Below are positions 9,300 through 19,272 of a stretch of 64,000 nucleotides of DNA, in pieces. Location of the stretch: positions 806,001-870,000 of the forward strand of contig NC_027860.1 of the NCBI RefSeq assembly GCF_000187245.1, in the 5' to 3' direction. The notes beneath the pieces are model-generated. The model had not been told where the DNA came from. It saw nothing but the letters and a program-made list of their open reading frames with translations, and searched no databases. This stretch comes from Ogataea parapolymorpha DL-1. Lineage: Eukaryota > Ascomycota > Pichiomycetes > Pichiales > Pichiaceae. The translations under genes and the position numbers were made by a program. Each line of letters starts with the position of its first letter. The stretch's first letter is position 1.

Positions 9300-10550
9300 A
9301 TGACAAGATCCTTTAGCATCCAGAACATCCCTCAGCTGCCTCCAGACCCATTGTTTGGTCTCAAGGCCAGATACAGCGAGGATCCGCGTCCTAACAAGGT
9401 CGATCTTGGAATCGGTGCCTACAGAGACAACGACGGCAAGCCGTGGATTTTGCCCTCTGTCAGGCTCGCCGAGAACCTGTTGCAGAACTCCAAGGAGTAC
9501 AACCATGAGTATCTGGCGATTTCCGGGTACAAGGCGTTCACCGACGCTGCTGCCCGGATTATCCTTGGCAAGCAGTCGAGAGCCATTGCTGAGGACAGAC
9601 TCGTGTCTATCCAGACGCTTTCCGGAACTGGCGCCTTGCACGTGGCGGGCAAGTTTTTGAAGGAGTTTTACGTGTCCAAGACCGCCAAAGAGCCTCCTGT
9701 CATCTACCTCTCGAAACCTACGTGGGCCAACCATGTGCAAATATTCGAGTACCTTGGCCTGAAGACGGCCTCTTACCCGTACTGGAACGACGAAACCAAG
9801 TCGTTGGACCTGGATGGCTTTGTGAAGGCCATAGAGCAGGCTCCAGAAGGCTCTGTGTTTTTGCTCCACGCAACAGCTCACAACCCGACCGGGCTCGACC
9901 CTAAACCCGACCAGTGGCTCAAAATTCTACAGGCTATCGAAAAAGGCAACCATTTGGCCTTATTTGACTCAGCGTACCAGGGTTTCTCGTCCGGATCGCT
10001 CGATAAAGATGCATGGGCCGTGCGCGAGGCCGTCGACAAGAAGTACAGCTTCCCCATCATTGTGTGCCAGTCGTTCGCCAAGAACGCCGGAATGTACGGC
10101 GAAAGAGTCGGCGCTGTTCACGTGGTGCTACCGGAACACGACACAGCGCTCAACAAGGCCGTGCTGTCGCAGCTGTCCAAGATTATCCGCGCCGAAATCT
10201 CGAACCCACCAGCATACGGAGCCAAGATCGTGTCTCTGATCCTCAACACGCCCGAGCTGATGAAACAGTGGGAGGACGACCTGGTGACCATGAGCTCAAG
10301 AATTTCCAAGATGCGCCAGACGCTCACTGCCGAGCTCGAGAAGCTGGGTACGCCGGGCTCCTGGAAGCACATTGTCGAACAACAGGGCATGTTCTCCTTT
10401 ACCGGCTTGACTCCGGCCCAGGTCGAGAGATTGGAAAAGAAGCACGGCGTGTACCTTGTCAGCTCTGGCAGAGCCAGCATTGCCGGTCTGAACGAGGGCA
10501 ACGTCAAGCACGTGGCCAAATGTATCGACGAGGTGGTGAGAAGTGTGTAG
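9300..10550 (+). CDS. AAT2: Aspartate aminotransferase, cytosolic type
   Basis: Class I PLP-dependent transaminase interconverting aspartate plus 2-oxoglutarate with oxaloacetate plus glutamate. The 416-residue protein shows the family landmarks VDLGIGAYRDNDGKP near 37-50, HNPTG near 197-202 and SFAKNAGMYGERVG, with Lys261 as the expected PLP lysine. Length fits the family. There is no N-terminal presequence (it starts MTRSFSIQ), which favours the cytosolic isoenzyme. The protein ends VVRSV, so it lacks the SKL/AKL-type peroxisomal signal known from S. cerevisiae Aat2. CHO1 follows in the same direction only 88 bp downstream. Confidence 0.93.
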   Translation: MTRSFSIQNIPQLPPDPLFGLKARYSEDPRPNKVDLGIGAYRDNDGKPWILPSVRLAENLLQNSKEYNHEYLAISGYKAFTDAAARIILGKQSRAIAEDRLVSIQTLSGTGALHVAGKFLKEFYVSKTAKEPPVIYLSKPTWANHVQIFEYLGLKTASYPYWNDETKSLDLDGFVKAIEQAPEGSVFLLHATAHNPTGLDPKPDQWLKILQAIEKGNHLALFDSAYQGFSSGSLDKDAWAVREAVDKKYSFPIIVCQSFAKNAGMYGERVGAVHVVLPEHDTALNKAVLSQLSKIIRAEISNPPAYGAKIVSLILNTPELMKQWEDDLVTMSSRISKMRQTLTAELEKLGTPGSWKHIVEQQGMFSFTGLTPAQVERLEKKHGVYLVSSGRASIAGLNEGNVKHVAKCIDEVVRSV

Positions 10551-10638
10551 ATAAGTACAAAAGCACCCCTACACCAAAAGTATGTTTTCTAAAAATTAAA
10601 ACACATACATATATTGCTTGCTTCTATTCACCTCTCCA

Positions 10639-11460
10639 ATGTCTCAGAGACTGTCTCGAAGAGCTAAAAAATCCTCGATTCCACCGCCAGAGTCGGCGAT
10701 GTCTGATGCCTCTGATTCTGAAGGTGCATCCATCGAGAACATCAAGACCAGACGGTCCTCGTCGATGTCCTCGATCTTCTCTCTGACCGACGAGCCTCTG
10801 CCTCCGCCCAATGAAACTGATATCATAGCATTCACTTCGGACAATAGACATCTATCTTTCATTAGAAACCTACATATGGCCGACTTCATCACCATGTTGA
10901 ACGGCTTTAGTGGTTTTTACTCGATCATTTCATGTCTCAGATTCACGCTAACGCGCCAGAGTCATTACGTGCAACGGGCAATCTTCTTCATTTTTCTGGG
11001 TCTGTTTTTCGACTTCTTTGATGGAAAAGTCGCCAGACTCAGAAACAAGGCCTCTTTGATTGGCCAGGAGCTCGATTCGCTCGCTGACCTTATCTCGTTC
11101 GGAGTTGCCCCCGCCTCGATTGCGTTTGCCATAGGGCTCCAAACCACTCTCGACGCTCTTTGTCTCACCTTCTGCGTTCTGTGTGGGCTCGGCAGACTTG
11201 CCAGATTCAACGTCACCGTTTCCAACATCCCCAAGGACTTCACCGGCAAGTCCAAGTATTTTGAAGGACTGCCTATTCCATCGTCCCTGTGGCTCGTGTT
11301 TTTAATGTCGTTCCTTGTTTACAAGCAGTGGACTGCCGCCGATCTGCCATTGGGACTTCTGTGGGAGGGCAAGTTCTATGAGTGGCACCCTTTCAGTGGA
11401 CTGTTCTTTGTCCAGGGCTGTCTGATGATTAGCAAGAGCTTGAGAATCCCTAAGCCGTGA
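10639..11460 (+). CDS. CHO1: CDP-diacylglycerol--serine O-phosphatidyltransferase (phosphatidylserine synthase)
   Basis: ER membrane enzyme making phosphatidylserine from CDP-diacylglycerol and serine. The CDP-alcohol phosphatidyltransferase motif is perfect: D128-G129-x2-A132-R133-x8-G142-x3-D146-x3-D150. Several hydrophobic helices flank it, preceded by a Ser-rich cytosolic N-terminus of about 80 residues. The start at 10639 gives 273 residues, close to the 276 of S. cerevisiae Cho1. The upstream gap is only 88 bp, so promoter elements may lie inside the AAT2 3' end. The gene converges on DAM1 with 12 bp between stops. Confidence 0.95.
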   Translation: MSQRLSRRAKKSSIPPPESAMSDASDSEGASIENIKTRRSSSMSSIFSLTDEPLPPPNETDIIAFTSDNRHLSFIRNLHMADFITMLNGFSGFYSIISCLRFTLTRQSHYVQRAIFFIFLGLFFDFFDGKVARLRNKASLIGQELDSLADLISFGVAPASIAFAIGLQTTLDALCLTFCVLCGLGRLARFNVTVSNIPKDFTGKSKYFEGLPIPSSLWLVFLMSFLVYKQWTAADLPLGLLWEGKFYEWHPFSGLFFVQGCLMISKSLRIPKP

Positions 11461-11472
11461 TTTATTATGTAT

Positions 11473-12318
11473 TCATCTAAAAGGTTTGCGTCCTTTCACT
11501 TGCCATTTTTCGTCCTCCTGCGAGCTTCCCGGTCGTATATTAGTCTTTTTCGCAGAGGAGAGATTGAGTCTGCTGCTCGGCGTTGCGGCCGATTTCTGTA
11601 CTGGAGTCTGGTCCAACGACGATGAATGCGATCTCACAAGCTTGGGAATCGACGACTGGCGTCTTGTAGAGCTCGAGACGGTGCGGCTATTGCCTCGAAG
11701 ATACGATCGTCTGGCCGGAGTTTGTCTTATCTGCGCGGTTTTGCTGGGCCCTGGGGGAGGCATGGTCGTTCTGTCTTTGCGTTCTGTTTCGAGCTTCTCG
11801 ATCTCTGCTTGCAGAGAGTCGATCTTGCTCTGGATCTCGTCCAACTGCTGTTTCTGGTTCCATGTCTTGGGAGTCGGTGCCTCTTCAAAATTCACGCACC
11901 ATGCATTAATATTGAGGCCAAACAGAAACGAGCCAAACGACTCGTTGAAGTTTGTCAGCGACTCATGGATCTCGTTCAGCTTCAACAGTTTCATGTGTAT
12001 GCTGTCCAGGTGGTCAATGAACTCAAACTGTCGAGCCTTATCGAAAAACGGCAGATCGGACTCGCCGGATCCTGGGCCCCCGTCCTGTGTGGCCTCTGTT
12101 GAATCGCTCTGCGCTAAAGACCCCGGAGTCGACAGAGAGGGCGGGTTGTGTTGCGAACGATAAGGGGACGAGAGAGGATAGTGCTGCTGTTTTGACGCCG
12201 GCGACGTGGACGTGCCTATCAGGTTGGACGACCGCATGCTACGTCTGTTCTGGTTCGGCGTGGCCGGCCGCACTATGGGCAGCCGCGAGCTCGTTCCCTC
12301 GGTTTCGAACGGTCTCAT
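11473..12318 (-). CDS. DAM1: DASH/Dam1 complex subunit Dam1
   Basis: Kinetochore protein of the DASH ring that couples chromosomes to microtubule ends. The conserved Dam1 domain lies at about residues 95-150 and includes FIDHLDSIHMKLLKLNEIHE, then FGSFLFGLNINAWCVNF. A short coiled coil follows. The C-terminal third is basic and Ser/Thr-rich with several R/K-x-S/T sites (RRSYL, RRQSS, RSHSS), the type phosphorylated by Ipl1/Aurora B in S. cerevisiae. Length is 281 residues. It is convergent with CHO1 at 12 bp. Confidence 0.92.
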   Translation of the reverse strand: MRPFETEGTSSRLPIVRPATPNQNRRSMRSSNLIGTSTSPASKQQHYPLSSPYRSQHNPPSLSTPGSLAQSDSTEATQDGGPGSGESDLPFFDKARQFEFIDHLDSIHMKLLKLNEIHESLTNFNESFGSFLFGLNINAWCVNFEEAPTPKTWNQKQQLDEIQSKIDSLQAEIEKLETERKDRTTMPPPGPSKTAQIRQTPARRSYLRGNSRTVSSSTRRQSSIPKLVRSHSSSLDQTPVQKSAATPSSRLNLSSAKKTNIRPGSSQEDEKWQVKGRKPFR

Positions 12319-12410
12319 TAAATTAGGGCTATTGTTTTTTTTAATTTTCGCAAATACGCGTCGCTACGATTCGGTGTACGGATGTCAGACGGAGTAATAT
12401 TATGTACAGA

Positions 12411-13481
12411 CTAGCCCAGGTACTTGTTGGCGTGCTTGAGCTTCTCCATCTTTTCCATCTTTGGGTTGATCACTTTGCTGTTCTTGATCACCACGCGTAG
12501 CAGAATGGCTGAAATGAAGCATAGACCCCACCACGTGACCATATACTGCATATGATTGTTCGTGTAGTCCACGGTTGGTGCTTTTCCCAGAGGCACGCCG
12601 GCGCTCATGAATTGCAAAGGGCTGAACTCTGCATCTGGATCCTGAGCGGGGACCTCTTTTGAAGGTGGCGATTTGGCCCAAAACTTCCACCACGGATTGC
12701 TCTTATGCTCTTCCTCTGGTAGCCATTCCGGATGGTCTTTGAAGTTCTGGATGGCAACGGCATATAGCGGCCGCGTGTGCAATTCTTCCGCCATCGCTTC
12801 CAAGTCGAGGTACGTGTAGAGTTTCGAGCCCTGTTCGTGCTCCATGTGGAATCTGCCTTTGGACGGAGGCACTCTCAGCAGACACTCGATGGTGATTTCA
12901 CCTTGCGGACACGAAAGATGTTGCAGCCGTCTGCTCTCTGGAATCACCCTGTCCTCTCTGATCCAACCACGGTTGACCAGCACTTCACCGGCGCCGTTTG
13001 ACTGAATCAGGGGACAAATCAATAAATATCCTTTCTGGCCGTTCTCCAGTCTCGGACCCACAAACACCTCACGGCTGTAGTCAAATTTACCCGTGAGCAG
13101 CACTCTGCGGTACTCTAAATCGCCCACCTGGTCTGGAGTGACCGACTTTGGCAACGGAAGCGGCTTGTACGTGAGTCTGTCTTCGCAATCGGCAACCAGC
13201 TTGTTCTTCCACTTTAGACGTTGGTACTGCCAGCAACCGAGCAAAAACGTCACGACGGGGGTCAAGCACAGCAGACCGAAAAATATTCGTCTGCTGGTTT
13301 TCGACTCCAACTCCCTTCCTTTGATCAACTGTTTTGAGGTCTTCATTGGGTCCCAATCGATGTTGTCCGTCTTGACCGTCGCATAGAGTCTATTTCTCCA
13401 AAGGAATTCCATATTCGTCCGTGAAGTGGCTCTGGGCATCACGTGCCGGCCAGACCGGATTCCAACAATCAATCTGTTCAT
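12411..13481 (-). CDS. SHY1: SURF1-family cytochrome c oxidase assembly protein
   Basis: Mitochondrial inner-membrane chaperone for cytochrome oxidase assembly. The 356-residue protein begins with an Arg-rich, acid-poor presequence. One membrane segment (about 65-85, ending GCWQYQRLKWK) carries the family's G-x-WQ-x2-R signature. The domain core includes YRRVLLTGKF, GPRLENGQKGYLLICPL and VNRGWI, and a second membrane segment (YMVTWWGLCFISAILL) lies near the C-terminus. This is the complete SURF1 arrangement. Shy1 in S. cerevisiae is of similar size. Confidence 0.95.
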   Translation of the reverse strand: MNRLIVGIRSGRHVMPRATSRTNMEFLWRNRLYATVKTDNIDWDPMKTSKQLIKGRELESKTSRRIFFGLLCLTPVVTFLLGCWQYQRLKWKNKLVADCEDRLTYKPLPLPKSVTPDQVGDLEYRRVLLTGKFDYSREVFVGPRLENGQKGYLLICPLIQSNGAGEVLVNRGWIREDRVIPESRRLQHLSCPQGEITIECLLRVPPSKGRFHMEHEQGSKLYTYLDLEAMAEELHTRPLYAVAIQNFKDHPEWLPEEEHKSNPWWKFWAKSPPSKEVPAQDPDAEFSPLQFMSAGVPLGKAPTVDYTNNHMQYMVTWWGLCFISAILLRVVIKNSKVINPKMEKMEKLKHANKYLG

Positions 13482-13762
13482 CAGAGAATAAAGAATAATT
13501 CAAGAAATTATTTAATTATTTGACCCGATACGGCGATAGCAACAATTTTTTTGTCGCGTTGCAGGATTCTCATAGGCGTGCAATTTTCTCCCTCTCTGCT
13601 TAAACCGCACCTGCTGAGCTAACAATCGCTTTAGCATCAAAGGCCAGTAACGAGGGCCTCCCTTTCTCTGTAATTCCCTGCTGACAACAAGCTGATTTTT
13701 ATTTTGCTGCCATATTAATAATACAATTAGTGTACATCTATCTACAGTCAATTGCAGTCTAG

Positions 13763-16438
13763 TTATTTCTTCCCTGCTGCCTTTTCCGCCGCCTTTCTCA
13801 ACAATTCCAGATCTGTGTCCTTCCTATGGACGTCTTTCATCAGTGCACACCACTCTTCGCCGGAATGAGGATCGTTTTCCTTGAAACGAGCCTCGAGCTC
13901 CCGAATTTCACCCTTCGTCCCGTGTTTCATCAAAAATGCGTAGTAGTGGATATAGTAGTCGCCATAGCCGGCGTCCTTTTCGTAGCAGGCATCGAAAAAC
14001 TGCTTCGCGCGTGCAACTTTGCCAGAAAGCCACATATCTTTGGCAATGGTAAGAATAATCATCGGGTGGTCGTTGGTGGAGTTTAGAGCCGTGGTGTACA
14101 AGTTCTTGCGGTGCGACGGTTTTGCATAGAGGATGTTCTGACGCCATAGCACCGCCGAGTTGGGAAGCTTCTTAAGAGCAGTGGACAGGATGCGCTCGGC
14201 TTGAGAACGGTTGTGTGCTCTTTCTTCCAGCAACACACGTTCCAGCTGGATCTGGTCACTGAACGGATTAGAGATCACTGCCTGGTCCAGAATCGAGCGC
14301 GCCTTGATCAAATTGCCTAGTTTTTCGTATGCTCGCACAAGATAAACCCAGAGTAGCGGGCTGTTTGGACACATTAACGTTCCTTTGAGGTATATTTCTG
14401 CAGCCTGTGTCAGCCGGTTTTCTTCCTCTAAAATCTGGCCCCATTGCAGGTATAATTTGAACTCTTTTGGATGATGCTGGATGCCCTGTTCGGCAAGTTT
14501 CTTGGCCGCTATCAAATTCTCGTTCTGCCTCTCAAAAGTGACGTTTTTGTACCATACCCGAGCTGTCTTTTTGCCGAGCTGTTCTCTGCACTTGACAAAC
14601 AGCTGTCTGGCTTCTTCTCCTGAGCGCAGCTTTAGTGCCGCAAACCAGAGATCTTCGGAGTCTGGGTTAATCTGCAGCCCCTCTTCAATGATCGCCTTTG
14701 CTTTCTCGACATCACCGTCTTCTTTCCACTTGTCTTTAGCATACATCAGATAAAACATTTCGTATTTTGGATTTGCACGTGTGGCCATCTCATAAACAAC
14801 ATAAAGCTGGTCGTATTGTTTGAGTGTTTTCTCCATTTTGATGAAATTCATCCAACTTTCAATATCTTGTGGAAAGTTTGCCGTGATGAACATGTATATC
14901 GATCTGGATATTTCGGGTGATCTCTCCAAAGCATCGGCTTTCCAAACATCAAGCTTGTCGTCGTCAGTGACGCCCAAGTTCATGCTGTTGAACACAATGG
15001 CTCTGGCTACTAGTGAGAAGCCACCTTTTTCGCACTGCGACGCAATGTCCAGCCACGTCTCTCTATCCAAAGACGTGTGCTCGAAGCAAGACTCAACAAT
15101 ATGGCCAATTTTGACCTCGTTGCCGGTCCTTTGCTCCTCTTCCTTGGCCATTTCTATCCAGACGGTGTGCGCATCGGCAGAATCAACCTTCTCCAAAGCC
15201 TCCTCAAGAATCTGCTTGGAGTTCCCGCGCCGTGCGTACTCAAGCCACAACAAAACATTGCCAGGGACCAACTCTGTCGCTTTCTGCAGCATTCGCAACG
15301 CCATTGTCTCATCCTCTTCATACTTTACCACTTCCAACCACAGCTCGCTGCTCCGTGGCAGGAATTCGAGAGCTTTCCGTAAAATTCGTTTTTTGGACAC
15401 ACTATCCGTTTCCAAAGAAGCAGCACAGAGCCACAAGCGCACCGACTTGGTGTTGTACCGCACAGCCTCGGCAATGATCACCTTGCACACAGAAACGTCC
15501 TGTTTGTTCATCTCAATGTTCACCAGCCACGCCTCTTCGGACTTTGGACACTTCTCGCAGCCCTGCTGGATCAGTTCCCGCGCACGCTTGTATTTTTTTG
15601 CCTCGTACTCGAGCCGCGCACTGGCTATCCATGCGTCTGGCTTGTATGGATTAGTTTCTCGCATTTTGGCAAAAAGTGTCCGTGTTTTATGATAATCCCC
15701 GATTTCCGTGCTAATCTCGCCAGAAACCTCCTGCAACTGGCTCAAATAGGTCTCCGCATCGACAGACTCTGCCTTGTCGTCTCGGAGATTCGTTAGTTGT
15801 CCAGCAAGCACTTTTTCCTTGGCAAGAGAGAGCCCAGTTAGGTCCACATCTTTCTCGTCCAAAAGAGCCTGATCCCCTGTACTGCCCACATCACGCAGCC
15901 CGCTGGTAACGAAGTCCGAATTTCTGTAAAATCTCTGGCGCTCCTGCATCTCTTTGCGTGCTCTTTTATTCCGTTTTGTGAAATCCCCAGAATCCGGCAG
16001 ATTCAGCCAGTCTTCGGTGGAAACTTCCGAAAGTTTCTCCTTGTACTCCTTGAACTCCTCGCCGATTGTGCGGATGGACTGGCCAATACTGATTTCCTGC
16101 ACTTGGACCTTGTTTTCGTCCTCTAGAGCATTTTTCAGTGCTCTTTTTCTGGGCCTAGCTTTTTTGCGTTGCAGCTTGGCCTCAATTTCGTCATATATCC
16201 GGTCCGCATCATCATCTTCATCGGCAACGCTACCAAATCTGCCAGTGTCGTCGTTGTCTGCGTCTAGAAACCTCCCATCCTCATCCACGTTGTTGTCGTC
16301 CTCCGGCGCGAACGAGCCCGCAGGAAGCCGTCGAGAGCTCCCCAGATCTGCTTGTGTAGTAAATCCAGTGGCTCCACGGCCTATACCGGCAATATACCCT
16401 GGCGGCGGCTCTTGATCTAGGAAGCTTTTTCTCTCCAT
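13763..16438 (-). CDS. PRP6: Pre-mRNA splicing factor Prp6 (U4/U6.U5 tri-snRNP)
   Basis: The 891-residue protein starts with a PRP1 N-terminal domain (PPPGYIAGIGRGATGFTTQ, acidic stretches, then EWLNLPDSGDFTKRNKR-like sequence near 140) and continues as a long array of HAT/TPR-type helical repeats (TARVWYKNV, LYLQWGQILEEENR, LLWVYLVRAYEKLGN and similar). This matches Prp6, which bridges U5 and U4/U6 in the tri-snRNP and is 899 residues in S. cerevisiae. It is divergent from RRB1, 86 bp away. Confidence 0.94.
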   Translation of the reverse strand: MERKSFLDQEPPPGYIAGIGRGATGFTTQADLGSSRRLPAGSFAPEDDNNVDEDGRFLDADNDDTGRFGSVADEDDDADRIYDEIEAKLQRKKARPRKRALKNALEDENKVQVQEISIGQSIRTIGEEFKEYKEKLSEVSTEDWLNLPDSGDFTKRNKRARKEMQERQRFYRNSDFVTSGLRDVGSTGDQALLDEKDVDLTGLSLAKEKVLAGQLTNLRDDKAESVDAETYLSQLQEVSGEISTEIGDYHKTRTLFAKMRETNPYKPDAWIASARLEYEAKKYKRARELIQQGCEKCPKSEEAWLVNIEMNKQDVSVCKVIIAEAVRYNTKSVRLWLCAASLETDSVSKKRILRKALEFLPRSSELWLEVVKYEEDETMALRMLQKATELVPGNVLLWLEYARRGNSKQILEEALEKVDSADAHTVWIEMAKEEEQRTGNEVKIGHIVESCFEHTSLDRETWLDIASQCEKGGFSLVARAIVFNSMNLGVTDDDKLDVWKADALERSPEISRSIYMFITANFPQDIESWMNFIKMEKTLKQYDQLYVVYEMATRANPKYEMFYLMYAKDKWKEDGDVEKAKAIIEEGLQINPDSEDLWFAALKLRSGEEARQLFVKCREQLGKKTARVWYKNVTFERQNENLIAAKKLAEQGIQHHPKEFKLYLQWGQILEEENRLTQAAEIYLKGTLMCPNSPLLWVYLVRAYEKLGNLIKARSILDQAVISNPFSDQIQLERVLLEERAHNRSQAERILSTALKKLPNSAVLWRQNILYAKPSHRKNLYTTALNSTNDHPMIILTIAKDMWLSGKVARAKQFFDACYEKDAGYGDYYIHYYAFLMKHGTKGEIRELEARFKENDPHSGEEWCALMKDVHRKDTDLELLRKAAEKAAGKK

Positions 16439-16524
16439 ACAAATAAATTTAATCTATATATTACTTCCATTTTGGGTTGACTATTAAAAAAAAAATTTTT
16501 GAAAAATTATAATTATCATCTAGC

Positions 16525-18051
16525 ATGTCCAAAAGAGCAGCTGAGGACGTTGTGGACGGCAATTCCGCCAAAAGAGACCCAAATGTCAGCACAGAATCAT
16601 ACAATGCTGAGGATGTCGACGACTACCGCTCGAAGGTTGAAGGCGACATGGAAGACCTTTCCGGAGACGACTATGAGAGTGAAGGAGAAATCATCGAGAT
16701 AGACACTTCTGGGGAGGAAGACAACGACCAGCCAATGGAGGAAGTGCAGGAGGCACTGCAAAAGGCAAATGAGGAAGACACAGAGCCTGCTAAAGGCCAA
16801 AAAGAGCTGTATTTGCCTCATCGATCTAGACCCCTTGGTCCAGACGAGGTGCTCGAGCCAGACCCTAGTGTCTATGAAATGTTGCACAACGTGAACATGC
16901 CATGGCCTTGTCTCACCCTGGATGTGATGCCAGACAATCTAGGCTCTGAGAGACGGGGATATCCGGCCACGATGTACGTGACCACCGCCACGCAGGCCCA
17001 AAGAAACAAAGATAATGAGATGATAGTGATGAAGCTGTCGTCGTTGGCCAAGACTTTGGTGAAAGACGACGACGAAGAGGATGACGACGACGAGGATGAC
17101 GATGAGGATGAGCACGACCCTATTTTGGAGAGCGAGACCGTTTCTCTTAGCCACACGACCAACAGACTCCGTGTATTTCCTCTAGCACTAAAAACTGGCA
17201 AGTATTACACTGCCACCATGTCCGAGAGTGCCGAGGTGTTGATTTTCGATTTGAGCGCGCAAATGAAGGCCTTCGACACTCCCGGATACGTGATTCCGAA
17301 ACAGAACAAGCGGCCACTGCATATTGTCAAGAACCATGGCAATGTCGAGGGATATGGACTCGACTGGTCGCCGCTTGTCGACTCTGGTGCCCTGCTGAGC
17401 GGAGACATGTCGGGCAGAATTTACCTGACGAACGGCGCGGGCAGCAAGTGGGTGACGGACAAAACGGCTTATCAGGCCAGTAACGCATCGATCGAGGATA
17501 TCCAGTGGTCCCGGTCTGAAACGACTGTTTTCGCTACCGCAGGAACAGACGGCTACGTTAGGATATGGGATACCAGATCCAAGAAGCACAAGCCTGCGCT
17601 GAACGTCGTGGCCTCCAAGACCGACGTGAACGTGATCTCCTGGTGCGACAAGCTCGACTATCTGCTAGCATCTGGCCATGACGACGGAACCTGGGGCGTT
17701 TGGGACCTTAGAAACTTCCAGCCTGGTAGCCAGCCTTCTCCGGTTGTCTCTTACGATTTCCACAAGTCTGCCATCACCTCTATTGCATTTAACCCATTGG
17801 ACGAGTCTATTGTTGCTGTTTCGTCCGAGGACAACACGGTGACCTTATGGGACCTGGCTGTGGAGGCCGACGACGAGGAGATCAAGCAGCAGAAAGAGGA
17901 GTCCAAAGAGCTCTCCGACATTCCGCCTCAGCTGCTGTTTGTGCACTGGCAGAAAGACGTCAAAGACGTGAGATGGCACAAGCAGATTCCTGGTGCTTTG
18001 GTCAGCACCGGAACGGACGGCTTGAATGTTTGGAAAACCATTTCTGTGTAA
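16525..18051 (+). CDS. RRB1: Glutamate-rich WD-repeat protein Rrb1 (ribosome assembly)
   Basis: Nuclear WD40 protein of the GRWD1 family that chaperones ribosomal protein L3 in large-subunit assembly. The 508-residue sequence has an acidic N-terminus, the family block [21 protein letters not shown] near 112-132, a very acidic stretch of Asp and Glu near 176-200, and about five to six WD repeats ([30 protein letters not shown]). The order and motifs match GRWD1/Rrb1 closely. Its stop is 10 bp from that of the convergent PQ-loop gene. Confidence 0.93.
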   Translation: MSKRAAEDVVDGNSAKRDPNVSTESYNAEDVDDYRSKVEGDMEDLSGDDYESEGEIIEIDTSGEEDNDQPMEEVQEALQKANEEDTEPAKGQKELYLPHRSRPLGPDEVLEPDPSVYEMLHNVNMPWPCLTLDVMPDNLGSERRGYPATMYVTTATQAQRNKDNEMIVMKLSSLAKTLVKDDDEEDDDDEDDDEDEHDPILESETVSLSHTTNRLRVFPLALKTGKYYTATMSESAEVLIFDLSAQMKAFDTPGYVIPKQNKRPLHIVKNHGNVEGYGLDWSPLVDSGALLSGDMSGRIYLTNGAGSKWVTDKTAYQASNASIEDIQWSRSETTVFATAGTDGYVRIWDTRSKKHKPALNVVASKTDVNVISWCDKLDYLLASGHDDGTWGVWDLRNFQPGSQPSPVVSYDFHKSAITSIAFNPLDESIVAVSSEDNTVTLWDLAVEADDEEIKQQKEESKELSDIPPQLLFVHWQKDVKDVRWHKQIPGALVSTGTDGLNVWKTISV

Positions 18052-18061
18052 AGTTAGACTG

Positions 18062-18826
18062 TCATCCCAACAACGGTGTTTCTTCTGGGTTGCGGCCCCT
18101 GTAGTACAGACACATGATCAGGAGCACGAGTTGCAAATTGGCGGCCGTGAAGTAGGGCAGCCAGCTGCTCCACGATGAGCCGGGCTGCATGAACAGCGTA
18201 AAGCTCCACAGGTATCCGCCTGGGGTCTGCAGCAGCATCATATGCATGGAAAGCGTTCCTGCGTGTTTCAGCGTGTAGGTGGTATGGATCTGGGGCAAAT
18301 ACTGTGCCGTTGCGAGGATTGTGGACAAAATTCCGCTGAAATTGGCGAAAGCCATTGTTTCGTTGAAATCGGCGTTGAAAAAGAGGAAGTAGATTGCGAG
18401 GGCGGCGTTGAGTACCACGTAAATGAGAAACCAGCGGTACGCCCGGCCGATCTTCTCCTCATTCGAGCCCGGAACATCTATAGGGGGCCTTGTGAGGTAT
18501 GCGCAGAGGATCAGGATGAGCGAGTAGCCAACGGCTTGGGCAGCAACCTGGATAAGGCCAAGTTGGGAGTAAATGCACTGGAATTTGTTGAGATCGGTCA
18601 GACAGCATTTGCGTGCGGGAGAGCTGACCAGCAGCAGGTTAACAAGAGAAGAGAAACCTGACGTCGATCCCAGCAGCAGGAACAATGGCGAGAGACCCTC
18701 GCTGGTTCTTCGGTTCACGATCTTGAGGTGCTGGGGGATGTAGGACACGTAAATGCCCAATGCCAGTAGAGAGCCTATCAAAAATCCAAATCCGGACGGA
18801 TTCTGATAAATAGCACAGGATTCCAT
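18062..18826 (-). CDS. PQ-loop repeat membrane protein
   Basis: A 254-residue, mostly hydrophobic protein with about seven predicted membrane segments. It contains two PQ-loop motifs, YVSYIPQHLKI near 28-38 and TAQYLPQIHTTY near 173-184, the hallmark of the seven-helix PQ-loop/SWEET-like family. Well-studied members export lysosomal or vacuolar amino acids, but this subgroup, which resembles the poorly characterised S. cerevisiae YDR090C, has no settled substrate. It shares a 77-bp divergent promoter with the NDUFA6-like gene. Confidence 0.8.
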   Translation of the reverse strand: MESCAIYQNPSGFGFLIGSLLALGIYVSYIPQHLKIVNRRTSEGLSPLFLLLGSTSGFSSLVNLLLVSSPARKCCLTDLNKFQCIYSQLGLIQVAAQAVGYSLILILCAYLTRPPIDVPGSNEEKIGRAYRWFLIYVVLNAALAIYFLFFNADFNETMAFANFSGILSTILATAQYLPQIHTTYTLKHAGTLSMHMMLLQTPGGYLWSFTLFMQPGSSWSSWLPYFTAANLQLVLLIMCLYYRGRNPEETPLLG

Positions 18827-18903
18827 TATACTATAAAATTATTATTATTTTTTGACAGAAATAATCCCCAAAAGTGGAGAAAAATAACTTATCTCTCCTT
18901 GAT

Positions 18904-19272
18904 ATGACGCTTCCTACGGCTTTTGCAGAGACCACGCGGTTTTCCATGTCCAGCGCAGAGATGCGGATCCGTGTGCTCAATCTGTATAGACGGTATTTGA
19001 GACACTCGCGGAACTTTGTCAACAACTACGACCTGGACGTGCCTGCCTCCCAGGTCAAGACGAAAATCCGTCAGGAGTTTGAGAGACAGAGATTTGTCAA
19101 CGACCTGGCCGTGCAGAACGTGCTGTACATGAAAGCGCAGATGGAGTTCCAAGAGCTAGTGAACTTCTGGAAACAGCAATGCCACGTGATGATGTACTTT
19201 GAGCCGTTCAGCTCGTACGACAACACCGCCAACGACTCCTTCATCGACAAGTTCCTCAAGGGAGCCAGTTAG
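18904..19272 (+). CDS. LYR-motif subunit of mitochondrial complex I, NDUFA6/NB4M type
   Basis: A 123-residue protein from the ATG at 18904, chosen because the family starts close to M-T-x-P-(S/T)-x-F. It carries the LYR tripeptide at 27-29 (LNLYRRYLRHSRNF), then IRQEFERQRF and a helical stretch ending FWKQQCHVMMYFEP. This pattern matches accessory subunit NDUFA6 (LYRM6; NB4M in Yarrowia), which binds acyl carrier protein on complex I. Saccharomyces lacks complex I, so this gene implies a yeast with a proton-pumping NADH dehydrogenase. Its 3' end lies 21 bp from the convergent RIC1 stop. Confidence 0.88.
   Translation: MTLPTAFAETTRFSMSSAEMRIRVLNLYRRYLRHSRNFVNNYDLDVPASQVKTKIRQEFERQRFVNDLAVQNVLYMKAQMEFQELVNFWKQQCHVMMYFEPFSSYDNTANDSFIDKFLKGAS

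Noticed and set aside
9035..9316. Small plus-strand ORF of 93 codons between RBA50 and AAT2
   Set aside because: Its end overlaps the AAT2 start, it resembles nothing known, and it lies in a divergent promoter. A spliced version using GTACGT at about 9160 lacks a branch site.
17050..17110. GAC/GAG/GAT repeat tract in RRB1
   Set aside because: It encodes the acidic region expected of the family and is not an independent repeat element.
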